A program made the position numbers and the translations under genes. A model generated the notes under the pieces. It ran no database searches, was not told the origin of the DNA, and was given only the letters and a program-made list of their open reading frames with translations. From Gordonia amicalis NBRC 100051 = JCM 11271 (GTDB taxonomy: Bacteria; Actinomycetota; Actinomycetes; Mycobacteriales; Mycobacteriaceae), in NCBI RefSeq assembly GCF_000332995.1, contig NZ_BANS01000031.1, positions 1 to 64,000 of the forward strand: 64,000 nt of DNA. Direction: 5' to 3'. Below are positions 46,228 to 52,968 of the stretch, one piece after another. Every line of letters begins with the position of its first letter. The first letter of the stretch is position 1.

Positions 46228-46533
46228 TCACCAACTGGACTTGTGGATACCGGGCAACTCTCCGCGATGAGCGAGTTCGCGGAACCGCACGCGGGAGAGA
46301 CCGGCCTTCCCGATGTATCCGCGCGGTCGGCCGTCGACCGCGTCGCGGTTCCGGAGGCGGGTCGGGCTGGCATCGCGGGGCAGAGCGTGAAGCCGACGCT
46401 GGGCCTCGGCACGCTCGGCGCCGGTCGACGCGGGCGCGGCGATGATCCGCTTGAGCTCCGCGCGGAGGTCGGCGTATCGCGCCACCACCTCGCGGCGCTG
46501 TTCGTTTCGCACGATCTTGGACTTCTTCGCCAT
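46228..46533 (-). CDS. rpsN2: Ribosomal protein uS14, zinc-independent paralogue
   Basis: 101-residue S14 of the long, Cys-free type: [20 protein letters not shown] at the start, [17 protein letters not shown], then [23 protein letters not shown] core. The short zinc form has CxxC-x-CxxC instead, absent here. The ATG overlaps the rpmG2 stop as TGATG, which shows translational coupling. Replaces the zinc-binding S14 when zinc is limiting. Confidence 0.96.
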   Translation of the reverse strand: MAKKSKIVRNEQRREVVARYADLRAELKRIIAAPASTGAERAEAQRRLHALPRDASPTRLRNRDAVDGRPRGYIGKAGLSRVRFRELAHRGELPGIHKSSW

Positions 46534-46697
46534 CAGCGGTCCTCCTTGAAATCGACGTGGGCGCGGGCGATCGGGTCGTACTTGCGAAGCACCATGCGGT
46601 CCGGGTCGTTACGACGGTTCTTCCGGGTCACGTAGGTGTATCCGGTACCGGCCGTGGAGCGGAGCTTGACGATGGGCCGGATCTCGTTGCGCGCCAT
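46533..46697 (-). CDS. rpmG2: Ribosomal protein bL33, zinc-independent paralogue
   Basis: 54-residue L33 of the large subunit, read directly from the minus strand: [40 protein letters not shown] and [13 protein letters not shown]. The four zinc-ligand Cys of the usual form are missing, so it is the C-minus type. Start and stop both overlap neighbours as TGATG (rpmB2 stop at 46697-46699, rpsN2 start at 46531-46533). Confidence 0.96.
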   Translation of the reverse strand: MARNEIRPIVKLRSTAGTGYTYVTRKNRRNDPDRMVLRKYDPIARAHVDFKEDR

Positions 46698-46933
46698 CAG
46701 ATCTTCTCTCCTCGTGCGCGCATCGTGCGCAGCACGGACTCGATGCCGTACCTGTCGATGGTCGAGATCCCCTTCGTACTCACCCGGAGCGTGATGTACC
46801 GGCCCTCACTGGGGACGAAATACCGCTTGCGCTGGATGTTCGGGTCCCAGCGACGCGACGTACGCCGATGGGAGTGCGAGACCTGTTTGCCGAAGCCCGG
46901 TTCACGGCCGGTGACCTGGCACCGTCGAGACAT
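46697..46933 (-). CDS. rpmB2: Ribosomal protein bL28, alternative paralogue
   Basis: 78-residue L28: [20 protein letters not shown], then [21 protein letters not shown] and a [14 protein letters not shown] end. Only one Cys remains, so it lacks the full zinc site of the C-plus form. AAGGAGG lies six bases before ATG 46933; the longer frame to 46978 runs back through the Zur-like box and is rejected. First gene of the zinc-starvation ribosomal operon. Confidence 0.95.
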   Translation of the reverse strand: MSRRCQVTGREPGFGKQVSHSHRRTSRRWDPNIQRKRYFVPSEGRYITLRVSTKGISTIDRYGIESVLRTMRARGEKI

Positions 46934-46945
46934 GACGTCCTCCTT

Positions 46946-46966
46946 ATTGACAATGATTGGCATTAG
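46946..46966 (-). promoter_or_regulatory. Zur-like box of the rpmB2 operon
   Basis: TTGACAATGATTGGCATTA is a near-perfect dyad (TGACAAT-g-ATTGGCA) of the kind bound by the zinc repressor Zur in actinobacteria. It lies 13 bases upstream of the rpmB2 start, where bound repressor would block transcription. Confidence 0.8.
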
Positions 46967-46997
46967 TGTCGCGGCCACGGTACCGTCGACCTCGCGT

Positions 46998-47019
46998 AAA
47001 TGGAAATGATTCTCATTAG
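46998..47019 (+). promoter_or_regulatory. Zur-like box of the cobW-rpmE2 unit
   Basis: ATGGAAATGATTCTCATT is a second dyad with the same AATGATT core, 15 bases upstream of the GTG start of the CobW-like gene. Two boxes serving divergent operons in one 100 bp region support joint zinc control. Confidence 0.78.
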
Positions 47020-47033
47020 TCAGGAGTGTTGCC

Positions 47034-48395
47034 GTGTTCGAGCCCGACGCCGCCGACGGTCAGATGCACCACCTGCCGGCCGACCCCCGGACGCCGGTCG
47101 TCCTGGTGACCGGCCTCGACCGGTCCGCCCTCTCGCGGATCGGCGACGCGCTGGAGGCGGACGCCGGAACAGTGCAGGTCCATCACGATCTGCGACACGT
47201 CGGCGAAGGCCGGGTGGTGCGAACACTGAGCTGGCGGGAGGCCGACGGTCGGCGGTGCGACCGGGTCACCGTGATCGAACTCGCCCACGGCTGTGTGTCG
47301 TGCACGCTGCGGGAGGACCTGCTTCCCCTGCTTCGGCGTCTTCATCGGCGATCGTCGGTGCGGCGCATCGTGCTCACGCTCGACCCGATTCTGGAGCCCG
47401 AACGGGTGGCCTGGTCCATCGAGCACGTCATCGTCGACGGCATGTCCGGTATCCCGGCGGCACCAGCAGCACTGGACGTACGGGTCGATTCCACGATCAC
47501 CGCTGTGGCAGAACAGGATTGGCTGGATTCCGCGACGGGTGACCGCATCCTCGGCGAAGAATTGCCCGTCCCGCGCGACGACGAGCGCACGCTGGCACAG
47601 GTCGCGGTCGGTCAAGTCACCTTCGCGGATGCCCTCGTCATCGCCGGAACGGATCCCAGCACTCGGGACGCCTGGGAGTCCGCTCGTCTCATGGCCGTCC
47701 TCAAGCGGCTGGCACCGAAGGCGCCGATGATGTTCGAGCTGCCGGAACGCCCGGTCAGTCCCCTGCTGATGGAGCAGCTGGTCACCGCGATCCCGCGATC
47801 TTCGCGCCGGGGGCGCATCGACGGACCACACGATCCGCTCCTCACCGATCAGCCCTCCCTCGACCCTGATTGCGGTGTCACCTGGATGGAGTTCACTGCC
47901 GACCGGCCACTCCATCCCGGTCGCCTGCACGACGCGAGCGATTCCCTTCTCGACGGCGTGGTCTGCGCCCGTGGGCGGCTGTGGCTCGCCACCCAACCCG
48001 ACGAGGCGTTGTGGCTGGAGTCGGCCGGCGGCGGTCTGCGCGTCGCACCCGGAGGACGCTGGCTGGCCGCGATGGACGACGACGAACTCACACGGGTCAC
48101 ACCTGAGCGGCGCGCACTCGGCGCGCTGCGCTGGGACGACGACCACGGCGATCGCCATTCGTCGCTGGTCGTGCTCGTCCACCGCGCCGACCCGGACGAC
48201 ATCGCCGAGGCACTACGGACCGCGTGCCTGAACGACGTCGAACTCGCTGCGGGACAAGAGTTCTGGGCTACCTTCGACGATCCGTTCGGACGGTTCCACA
48301 CGGATCCCTGCGACGACGTCGACGACATCGGGGTCCCGATGGCCGACCGTCCCGCGACCGGCGATCCCGCCGACCCCCGGCGCGACGACCACTGA
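47034..48395 (+). CDS. CobW-like (COG0523) protein with a degenerate P-loop
   Basis: 453-residue homologue of M. tuberculosis Rv0106 and related CobW/COG0523 proteins, often zinc metallochaperones. It contains the metal motif [14 protein letters not shown] (a CxxC form of the usual CxCC), [26 protein letters not shown] and the C-terminal CobW part [30 protein letters not shown]. The first block [19 protein letters not shown] has lost the GxxxxGK(S/T) P-loop, as in Rv0106, so GTPase activity is doubtful. AGGAG precedes GTG 47034. Its Zur-like box and the adjoining rpmE2 place it in the zinc-limitation response. Confidence 0.92.
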   Translation: MFEPDAADGQMHHLPADPRTPVVLVTGLDRSALSRIGDALEADAGTVQVHHDLRHVGEGRVVRTLSWREADGRRCDRVTVIELAHGCVSCTLREDLLPLLRRLHRRSSVRRIVLTLDPILEPERVAWSIEHVIVDGMSGIPAAPAALDVRVDSTITAVAEQDWLDSATGDRILGEELPVPRDDERTLAQVAVGQVTFADALVIAGTDPSTRDAWESARLMAVLKRLAPKAPMMFELPERPVSPLLMEQLVTAIPRSSRRGRIDGPHDPLLTDQPSLDPDCGVTWMEFTADRPLHPGRLHDASDSLLDGVVCARGRLWLATQPDEALWLESAGGGLRVAPGGRWLAAMDDDELTRVTPERRALGALRWDDDHGDRHSSLVVLVHRADPDDIAEALRTACLNDVELAAGQEFWATFDDPFGRFHTDPCDDVDDIGVPMADRPATGDPADPRRDDH

Positions 48396-48404
48396 CCGAC
48401 TCCG

Positions 48405-48438
48405 GCACAGACACAGACACAGACACAGACACAGACAG
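48405..48438 (+). repeat. CACAGA hexanucleotide microsatellite
   Basis: About five and a half copies of CACAGA lie between the CobW-like stop (48395) and the rpmE2 start, ending exactly at the AGGA ribosome-binding element of rpmE2. Copy-number slippage would change the spacing between the two genes but not any reading frame. Confidence 0.85.
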
Positions 48439-48448
48439 GACGATCAGC

Positions 48449-48700
48449 ATGAAGAAGAACATCCATCCCGACTACCACCCGGTCGTCATCCAGGACGCGT
48501 CCACGGGTACGCGGTTCGTCACCAGATCGACCGCCACGTCGTCGACCACGACCACGTGGACCGACGGAAATGTGTACCCGCTCATCGTCATCGACGTCAC
48601 CAGCGACTCACATCCCTTCTACACCGGGGTGTCCACCATCCCCGACCGGGCGGGGCGGGTCGAGAAGTTCCGGCGCCGCTATCCACATCTGGACCGGTGA
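48449..48700 (+). CDS. rpmE2: Ribosomal protein bL31 type B, zinc-independent
   Basis: 83-residue L31[40 protein letters not shown] and [11 protein letters not shown]. The CxxC zinc ligands of type A are absent. AGGACG lies nine bases before ATG 48449. It follows the CobW-like gene by 53 bp and is presumably derepressed with it when zinc is low, completing the set S14, S18, L28, L31 and L33. Confidence 0.96.
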   Translation: MKKNIHPDYHPVVIQDASTGTRFVTRSTATSSTTTTWTDGNVYPLIVIDVTSDSHPFYTGVSTIPDRAGRVEKFRRRYPHLDR

Positions 48701-48731
48701 CGTATCGCCGATCCTCAGGCATGGTGGAGAG

Positions 48732-48971
48732 ATGGCGGACAACGAGCAGCCCGACTGGACGACCACCGAAGCCGACCTGAAGGCCGACCCCGACATGCCC
48801 GACGAGCGAGGCGGGCCGCATTCGGTGCTCCCGACGGCGGACGACTCCCCCATCGGTGAGACGAAGCGCATCGAAGAGGAGAAGGCCGCATACGCCGCGG
48901 CACCGGCGGACACCGACGCCCCGAAGAACCACGCGGTCGGCGGATCCGAGGGGACTGCCGATGGCCAGTGA
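48732..48971 (+). CDS. Small acidic hypothetical protein
   Basis: 79-residue hydrophilic protein rich in Asp, Glu, Ala and Pro: MADNEQPDWTTTEADLKADP, SVLPTADDSPIGETKRIEEE and a KAAYAAAP stretch. No domain was recognised, and it is probably disordered. It overlaps the SDR gene by 11 bases, so the two are probably co-translated. Not likely part of the zinc unit. Confidence 0.65.
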   Translation: MADNEQPDWTTTEADLKADPDMPDERGGPHSVLPTADDSPIGETKRIEEEKAAYAAAPADTDAPKNHAVGGSEGTADGQ

Positions 48972-49794
48972 ACGACGCACCATCGTGCTGACGGGTGCCA
49001 GCGACGGGATCGGTGCCGTCGCGGCCCGCGCGCTGGCCGGGCCCTCGACGAATCTGGTCCTCGTCGGACGGTCCCCACGGAAACTCGCGCCGATCGCCGC
49101 CGAAACCGGTGCGACTCCGTTCACCGCCGACTACGCCAACCTCTCCGAGGTGCGTGAGCTGGCCACTCAGATCGCCGGCACCGTCGACTCCATCGACGTC
49201 CTGATGAACAACGCCGGTGGGACGTTCTCGCCGTCGATGCGGACCGCAGACGGACACGAGCCGAACTTCCAGATCAATCACCTCGCGCCGTTCCTGCTGA
49301 CCAATCTGCTGCGCGACCGACTGGCCGCCGGCGGTCCGTCGCTGGTCCTGAACACCTCGAGCGTCGGCAATCTCGCCGGGAGTGTGGATCTCGACGACCT
49401 GGACTTCGAGCGACGCAGGGCATTCGGCGGACGAACCTACGGCACCGCGAAGCTGATGAACATCCTGTTCACCCGCGGCATCGCGCAGCGCTGGACTGAT
49501 GACAAGATCTATTCCGCCGCTGTGCATCCCGGCCCGGCAGCGACCAGTTTCGGTCGGGATTCGCGACTCGTCGGCCTGGCCTACCGATCCCCGCTCGCCA
49601 AGCTGGTGACCATCACACCGGAGCAGGGCGCCGCACCACTCATCGCACTCGCCGAGCGCGGCGCGGAACCGTCGGTCAACGGCGTCTATTTCAGCCGCCA
49701 CAAGCCGAACGGACTCGAGAACCGTCAGGCACACGACCAGAGGCTCATCGACGGCCTGTGGGAGAAGTCGGCGGAACTGACCGGGCTCACCTGA
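48961..49794 (+). CDS. Short-chain dehydrogenase/reductase
   Basis: 277-residue NAD(P)-dependent oxidoreductase. Cofactor motif IVLTGASDGIGAVAARAL, VLMNNAGGTF, the Asn in NFQINHLAPFLLTNLL, catalytic Ser in LNTSSVGNLAG and the YGTAKLMNILF Tyr-x-x-x-Lys are all present. HPGPAATSFGRDS follows, as in the WW-domain-oxidoreductase/retinol-dehydrogenase-like group. Substrate not predictable. ATG 48961 begins right at the fold. Followed 36 bp later by a DJ-1/PfpI gene. Confidence 0.93.
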   Translation: MASERRTIVLTGASDGIGAVAARALAGPSTNLVLVGRSPRKLAPIAAETGATPFTADYANLSEVRELATQIAGTVDSIDVLMNNAGGTFSPSMRTADGHEPNFQINHLAPFLLTNLLRDRLAAGGPSLVLNTSSVGNLAGSVDLDDLDFERRRAFGGRTYGTAKLMNILFTRGIAQRWTDDKIYSAAVHPGPAATSFGRDSRLVGLAYRSPLAKLVTITPEQGAAPLIALAERGAEPSVNGVYFSRHKPNGLENRQAHDQRLIDGLWEKSAELTGLT

Positions 49795-49830
49795 CCCGCT
49801 GACGGGTCATCCCAACCGAAGGAGAGCAAG

Positions 49831-50550
49831 ATGACACACAACATTCTCTTCGTCATGACCGGCGCCGATGCGTGGACGCTGAACGACGGATCGAGTCACA
49901 AGACCGGATTCTGGGCCGAGGAGGCGGCGGCGCCCCTCGAGGTCTTCCGCAAGGCCGGCTACTCGGTGACCGTCGCAACGCCGGGCGGCGTGCGTCCACC
50001 GGTCGACGAGGGCAGCCTCAGTCCCGACGCGGTCGGCTCCGCGGAACGCGCCGACGAGATCCGGAATGTGGTCGAGACCGCTCCCGAACTCCAGAAACCC
50101 ATCGCGCTGTCCGACGTGAAGATCGCCGATTACGACGCTGTATTCGTGCCCGGCGGCCACGGACCGATGGAGGATCTCGCGGTGGACGCCGATGCCGGCG
50201 CGCTCCTCATCGCCGCCGACCAGGCCAAGAAGACGATCGGCATCGTCTGTCACGGACCCGCGGTCCTGCTGGCCGCCAAGGGTGAGGACGGCGTGAACGT
50301 CTTCTCCGGGCGCACCGTCACATGCTTCGGCAATGCCGAGGAGCAGCAGGCCGGGTTGGCCGACAAGGCACCCTGGCTGCTCGAGGACCGACTCACGCAC
50401 GAGGGCTTCAAGGTCACCCTCGGACTGCCGTGGACCGTGCACACCCAGGCCGACGGCAACCTGCTGACCGGGCAGAACCCGGCGTCGTCGGAGAAGCTGG
50501 CGCACGAGATCGTGCACCGGGTGAAGAAGATGGCCGAGGAGTCGGCGTAG
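49831..50550 (+). CDS. DJ-1/PfpI (Hsp31-like) family protein
   Basis: 239-residue class I glutamine-amidotransferase-like protein of the DJ-1/PfpI superfamily. The nucleophile elbow GIVCHGPAVLLAAK carries the conserved Cys-His, and AVFVPGGHGPMEDL the Glu-region loop; FWAEEAAAPLEVFRKAGYSV and LGLPWTVHTQADGNLLTGQNPASS are typical of Hsp31/glyoxalase-III-like members. Likely a chaperone or deglycase/glyoxalase active on reactive carbonyls. GAAGGAG precedes ATG 49831 by six bases. It is probably transcribed with the SDR and convergent with the TetR gene. Confidence 0.9.
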   Translation: MTHNILFVMTGADAWTLNDGSSHKTGFWAEEAAAPLEVFRKAGYSVTVATPGGVRPPVDEGSLSPDAVGSAERADEIRNVVETAPELQKPIALSDVKIADYDAVFVPGGHGPMEDLAVDADAGALLIAADQAKKTIGIVCHGPAVLLAAKGEDGVNVFSGRTVTCFGNAEEQQAGLADKAPWLLEDRLTHEGFKVTLGLPWTVHTQADGNLLTGQNPASSEKLAHEIVHRVKKMAEESA

Positions 50551-50556
50551 CGCCGG

Positions 50557-51126
50557 TCAGGCCGGTAACAGCCCCTTGACGAGCGCATCGACGATGTCGT
50601 CGATGCGCTCGTCGGGCAAGAGCGGTCCGGTGAGCTGATCGAGGATCAGGCCATCCACCGCGAAGTGGAAGAGCGCGATCTCCCGCGCCGATCCGGGCAG
50701 GCCGGCCTGCTCGTTGAAGGCCACGTCACCGGCGAACCCGGTACGACGCCACGTGCCGATGATCTCGGCGACCTCGGGTCGTCGGATGCCCTCGAGCCGT
50801 AGTTCGATCAGCGCGATCGTCACCTCGCGATTGGCGAGGAGCCGTTCGACGATGTTGCGCAGGTACTCGGCGAAGAGCTTCTCACTCGGCGGCCGGCCGG
50901 CGCGCTCGGCGATGAATTCGTCACTGGGTGCGAGACGCTCACCGATGCGCTCGACCAGCCCGTGGAGGAGCGCCGCCCGGTTCCGGAAGTAGTTCGTCGT
51001 CGTGCCCTGCGGAACGCCCGCCTCCCGATCCACCGCACGGTGCGTGAGTCCCCGTGCGCCCGCTGTCGCGAGCACCGTCAGTCCGGCGTCGGCGAGTGCG
51101 CGGCGTCGTTCGTCGTTTCGGGCCAT
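50557..51126 (-). CDS. TetR-family transcriptional regulator
   Basis: 189-residue repressor. N-terminal helix-turn-helix residues about 8-55: ALADAGLTVLATAGARGLTH, VDREAGVPQGTTTNYFRNRA. The rest is a helical ligand-binding domain (EYLRNIVERLLANREVTIAL, IALFHFAVDGLILDQLTG). ATG 51126 lies just beside the palindrome 51151-51163, so autoregulation and control of the divergent RibD-like gene are likely. The ligand is unknown. Confidence 0.93.
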   Translation of the reverse strand: MARNDERRRALADAGLTVLATAGARGLTHRAVDREAGVPQGTTTNYFRNRAALLHGLVERIGERLAPSDEFIAERAGRPPSEKLFAEYLRNIVERLLANREVTIALIELRLEGIRRPEVAEIIGTWRRTGFAGDVAFNEQAGLPGSAREIALFHFAVDGLILDQLTGPLLPDERIDDIVDALVKGLLPA

Positions 51127-51144
51127 GGCGAAAACGATAGCGCG

Positions 51145-51180
51145 AACCACTACAACTGTTGTACATTCCCAACCACTACA
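51145..51180. promoter_or_regulatory. Operator region of the TetR gene
   Basis: TACAAC-T-GTTGTA (51151-51163) is a perfect 13-base palindrome. AACCACTACA is repeated directly at 51145-51154 and 51171-51180. The region separates the divergent tetR and RibD-like genes, the classic position for a TetR operator. Confidence 0.75.
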
Positions 51181-51201
51181 TTTGAAGTGATTGGAGTGAG
51201 C

Positions 51202-51531
51202 ATGCGAGAACTCGTGTACTACGTGGCGGTGAGCCTCGACGGGTACATCGCGGGGCCGGACGGACAGTTCGACGCCTTCCTCGTCGAGGGCGACCACATG
51301 ACCGGCATCAACGAGCGCTTCCCCGACACGATCCCCACCGACTACGCATCGGCCCTCGGCATCGACCAGAGCGGCGGTGGCTTCGACACCGTCCTCATGC
51401 GAGCCAACACCTACGCCGTCGGACTGCCGGAAGCTCCGAGTCCGTACCGGCATCTCGACCAGTACGTGTTCACCCATCACCCGATGCAACCGGTCGACGG
51501 GGTGACGTTCACGGAGTACGTCCGCGCGTGA
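51202..51531 (+). pseudogene. C-terminally truncated RibD-like (dihydrofolate reductase family) protein
   Basis: 109-residue product resembling the N-terminal part of stand-alone RibD_C/DHFR-like proteins: MRELVYYVAVSLDGYIAGPD, FDTVLMRANTYAVGLP, then DQYVFTHHPMQPVDGVTF. Family members are usually about 180-190 residues and continue with a GGG-containing nucleotide-binding block, which is absent: the frame stops at 51531 and no remnant follows before the hairpin at 51546. It may therefore be a broken target of the TetR regulator. A functional short version cannot be excluded. ATG 51202 has TTGGAGTG upstream. Confidence 0.65.
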
Positions 51532-51545
51532 CCCGCTCACATTCT

Positions 51546-51582
51546 CCGTTCCCGCTCACCCGATTCCGGTGAGCGGGAACGG
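51546..51582. terminator. Long-stem hairpin after the RibD-like fragment
   Basis: CCGTTCCCGCTCACC (51546-51560) and its exact complement (51568-51582) flank a 7-base loop. It is the end of the plus-strand RibD-like unit and lies back to back with the tRNA terminator. There is no clear U-tract. Confidence 0.65.
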
Positions 51583-51602
51583 AAAGAGTGAGCGCAAAGC
51601 AA

Positions 51603-51632
51603 AACGCACCACCGGGGTTCCGGTGGTGCGTT
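51603..51632 (-). terminator. Terminator of the tRNA-Ile/tRNA-Ala unit
   Basis: AACGCACCACCGG (51603-51615) pairs perfectly with 51620-51632 around a 4-base loop. On the minus strand the stem runs into TTTTGCTTTG. It lies 13 bases beyond the tRNA-Ala CCA end, as expected for an intrinsic terminator. Confidence 0.85.
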
Positions 51633-51645
51633 GCGGTTCTTTCAG

Positions 51646-51721
51646 TGGTGGAGCCTAGGAGATTCGAACTCCTGACATCCGCCTTGCAAAGGCGGCGCTC
51701 TACCAACTGAGCTAAGGCCCC
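51646..51721 (-). tRNA. tRNA-Ala (anticodon TGC)
   Basis: Acceptor GGGGCCT pairs with AGGCTCC, the D-arm contains AGCTCAGTTGGTAGAGC, the anticodon stem-loop is CCGCC-TTTGCAA-GGCGG (anticodon TGC), and the T-arm is AGGAGTTCGAATCTCCT. CCA is encoded at 51646-51648. It follows tRNA-Ile, as near gyrA in mycobacteria. Confidence 0.96.
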
Positions 51722-51782
51722 GTGCCGACCGAGAACGGGTCGACGGGTGCGAATCGGAAGTCCGAAAACTTCGGTGTCGCAG

Positions 51783-51856
51783 TGGGCCTAGGAGGACTTG
51801 AACCTCCGACCTCTTCGTTATCAGCGAAGCGCTCTAACCGCCTGAGCTATAGGCCC
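51783..51856 (-). tRNA. tRNA-Ile (anticodon GAT)
   Basis: Acceptor GGGCCTA pairs with TAGGCCC, D-arm AGCTCAGGCGGTTAGAGC, anticodon loop CTGATAA (anticodon GAT), T-arm GGAGGTTCAAGTCCTCC. CCA is not encoded, unlike the neighbouring tRNA-Ala. Confidence 0.96.
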
Positions 51857-51923
51857 TTGAACCGAGGAGTGAGATTACCCGACGGATCCCCAACCAACCA
51901 AAACGGCTGGTCAGGGGCTCGAC

Positions 51924-52865
51924 TCAGTCGAGGTCCGCGAGGGTCACCTCGGCGCCGCCGACAAGGTCGGCACAGATGTTGTAGATGTAACTGCCGACCG
52001 TCGCGATGGCCGTCAGCAGGATGGCGTTGATGGCCCCCAGGAGGGCCGCCACGCCGAAAACGGTGCCGGCTCCGATGACATCCCCGGCGGAGCTCGATTC
52101 GTCCGCCACGAGCGTTCCGAAGCTGTTGTTGACCTGATCCCAGATACCCATGCCGTCGAAGATCAGGTAGAGCACGGCGATGGCGATCATCCAGATGAAG
52201 AACCCGACGAACGACAGCACCGCGGCGATCTTGAAGGTCGCCCACGGATCGATCCGGCGCAACTGCACCGCTGCGCGCAGTGCCGTGCCCGCTCCGACCT
52301 GACGCGGTGCCGACCGCGGAGGAACCTTCGCCGGCGGCGCCTCCGGCGGACGCTTCAGATCGGCCGTGTGGTGGATCTGATCGAGATCGGGCAGATCCTG
52401 TCCGGGCAGGTTCTCCCGGTCGATCGTGCTCGTCGGCGACTCGACGAAACCGGGCTCCTCGGTCGCGATGGCCGAACCCGGTCGCCGTGGACTGTCGAGT
52501 TTGGTGACGGGAGCCTGCTGGCCACTCATGCTGGCGGCGGCGGTGCCGCTGTTGGTCACGATGCCACGCGGCGGCGGGCCGCCACGGTGGTCCTGCGGCG
52601 GGCCGCCACGGTGCTCTTGCGGCGGGCCGCCACGGTGCTCTTGCGGCGGGCCGCTCCGATTCTCCTGCGGCCGGCCGTCGCGATTGTCCTGTGCGTTCGG
52701 GCGCGAGTCGTCGTCACGCCCGAACGCCTCGGTCGGCGCGGAGCCCGACGAATCCTCGACCGGTCCACGCTGCCACGGCGGCACCAGCCCACCGGTCGGT
52801 GTGCCCGAACCGGGACCGGACGGACGTCCGTTCTGTTCCTGGTTCGGCTCGTTCGGTGTGCTCAC
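51924..52865 (-). CDS. DUF3566 membrane protein downstream of gyrA
   Basis: 313-residue protein at the position of Rv0007 of M. tuberculosis. The first 190 residues are disordered, rich in Pro, Gly, Arg and Gln, with four PQEHRGGP-like repeats. The DUF3566 domain follows: LRRIDPWATFKIAAVLSFVG, a first span of about 20 residues, an extracytoplasmic loop FDGMGIWDQVNNSFGTLV, then a second span and GSYIYNICADLVGGAEVTLADLD at the end. Function unknown; homologues are linked to cell division or envelope in some actinobacteria. GTG 52865 is favoured because GAGGG precedes it by eight bases; TTG 52871 is too close to it. Confidence 0.9.
   Translation of the reverse strand: MSTPNEPNQEQNGRPSGPGSGTPTGGLVPPWQRGPVEDSSGSAPTEAFGRDDDSRPNAQDNRDGRPQENRSGPPQEHRGGPPQEHRGGPPQDHRGGPPPRGIVTNSGTAAASMSGQQAPVTKLDSPRRPGSAIATEEPGFVESPTSTIDRENLPGQDLPDLDQIHHTADLKRPPEAPPAKVPPRSAPRQVGAGTALRAAVQLRRIDPWATFKIAAVLSFVGFFIWMIAIAVLYLIFDGMGIWDQVNNSFGTLVADESSSAGDVIGAGTVFGVAALLGAINAILLTAIATVGSYIYNICADLVGGAEVTLADLD
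52571..52666 (-). repeat. Four 24-bp coding repeats
   Basis: Tandem 24-base units start at 52571, 52595, 52619 and 52643, each beginning GCGGCGGGCCGC. The middle two are identical and the fourth is diverged. They encode the PQEHRGGP octapeptide of the DUF3566 protein and keep frame, so copy number could vary without breaking the gene. Confidence 0.88.
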
Positions 52866-52968
52866 AGGCAATCCCTCACTCTGGCGTCACTGCCGATGGA
52901 CATCGACGCGTCGGGTCACTTTCTACCGTCACCGACTGGTCGGCTGCACGTGTTCTCAACCCTAACGC

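Noticed and set aside
48268..48462. Minus-strand frame with a Val-Ser repeat
   Set aside because: It is only the complement of the CACAGA microsatellite.
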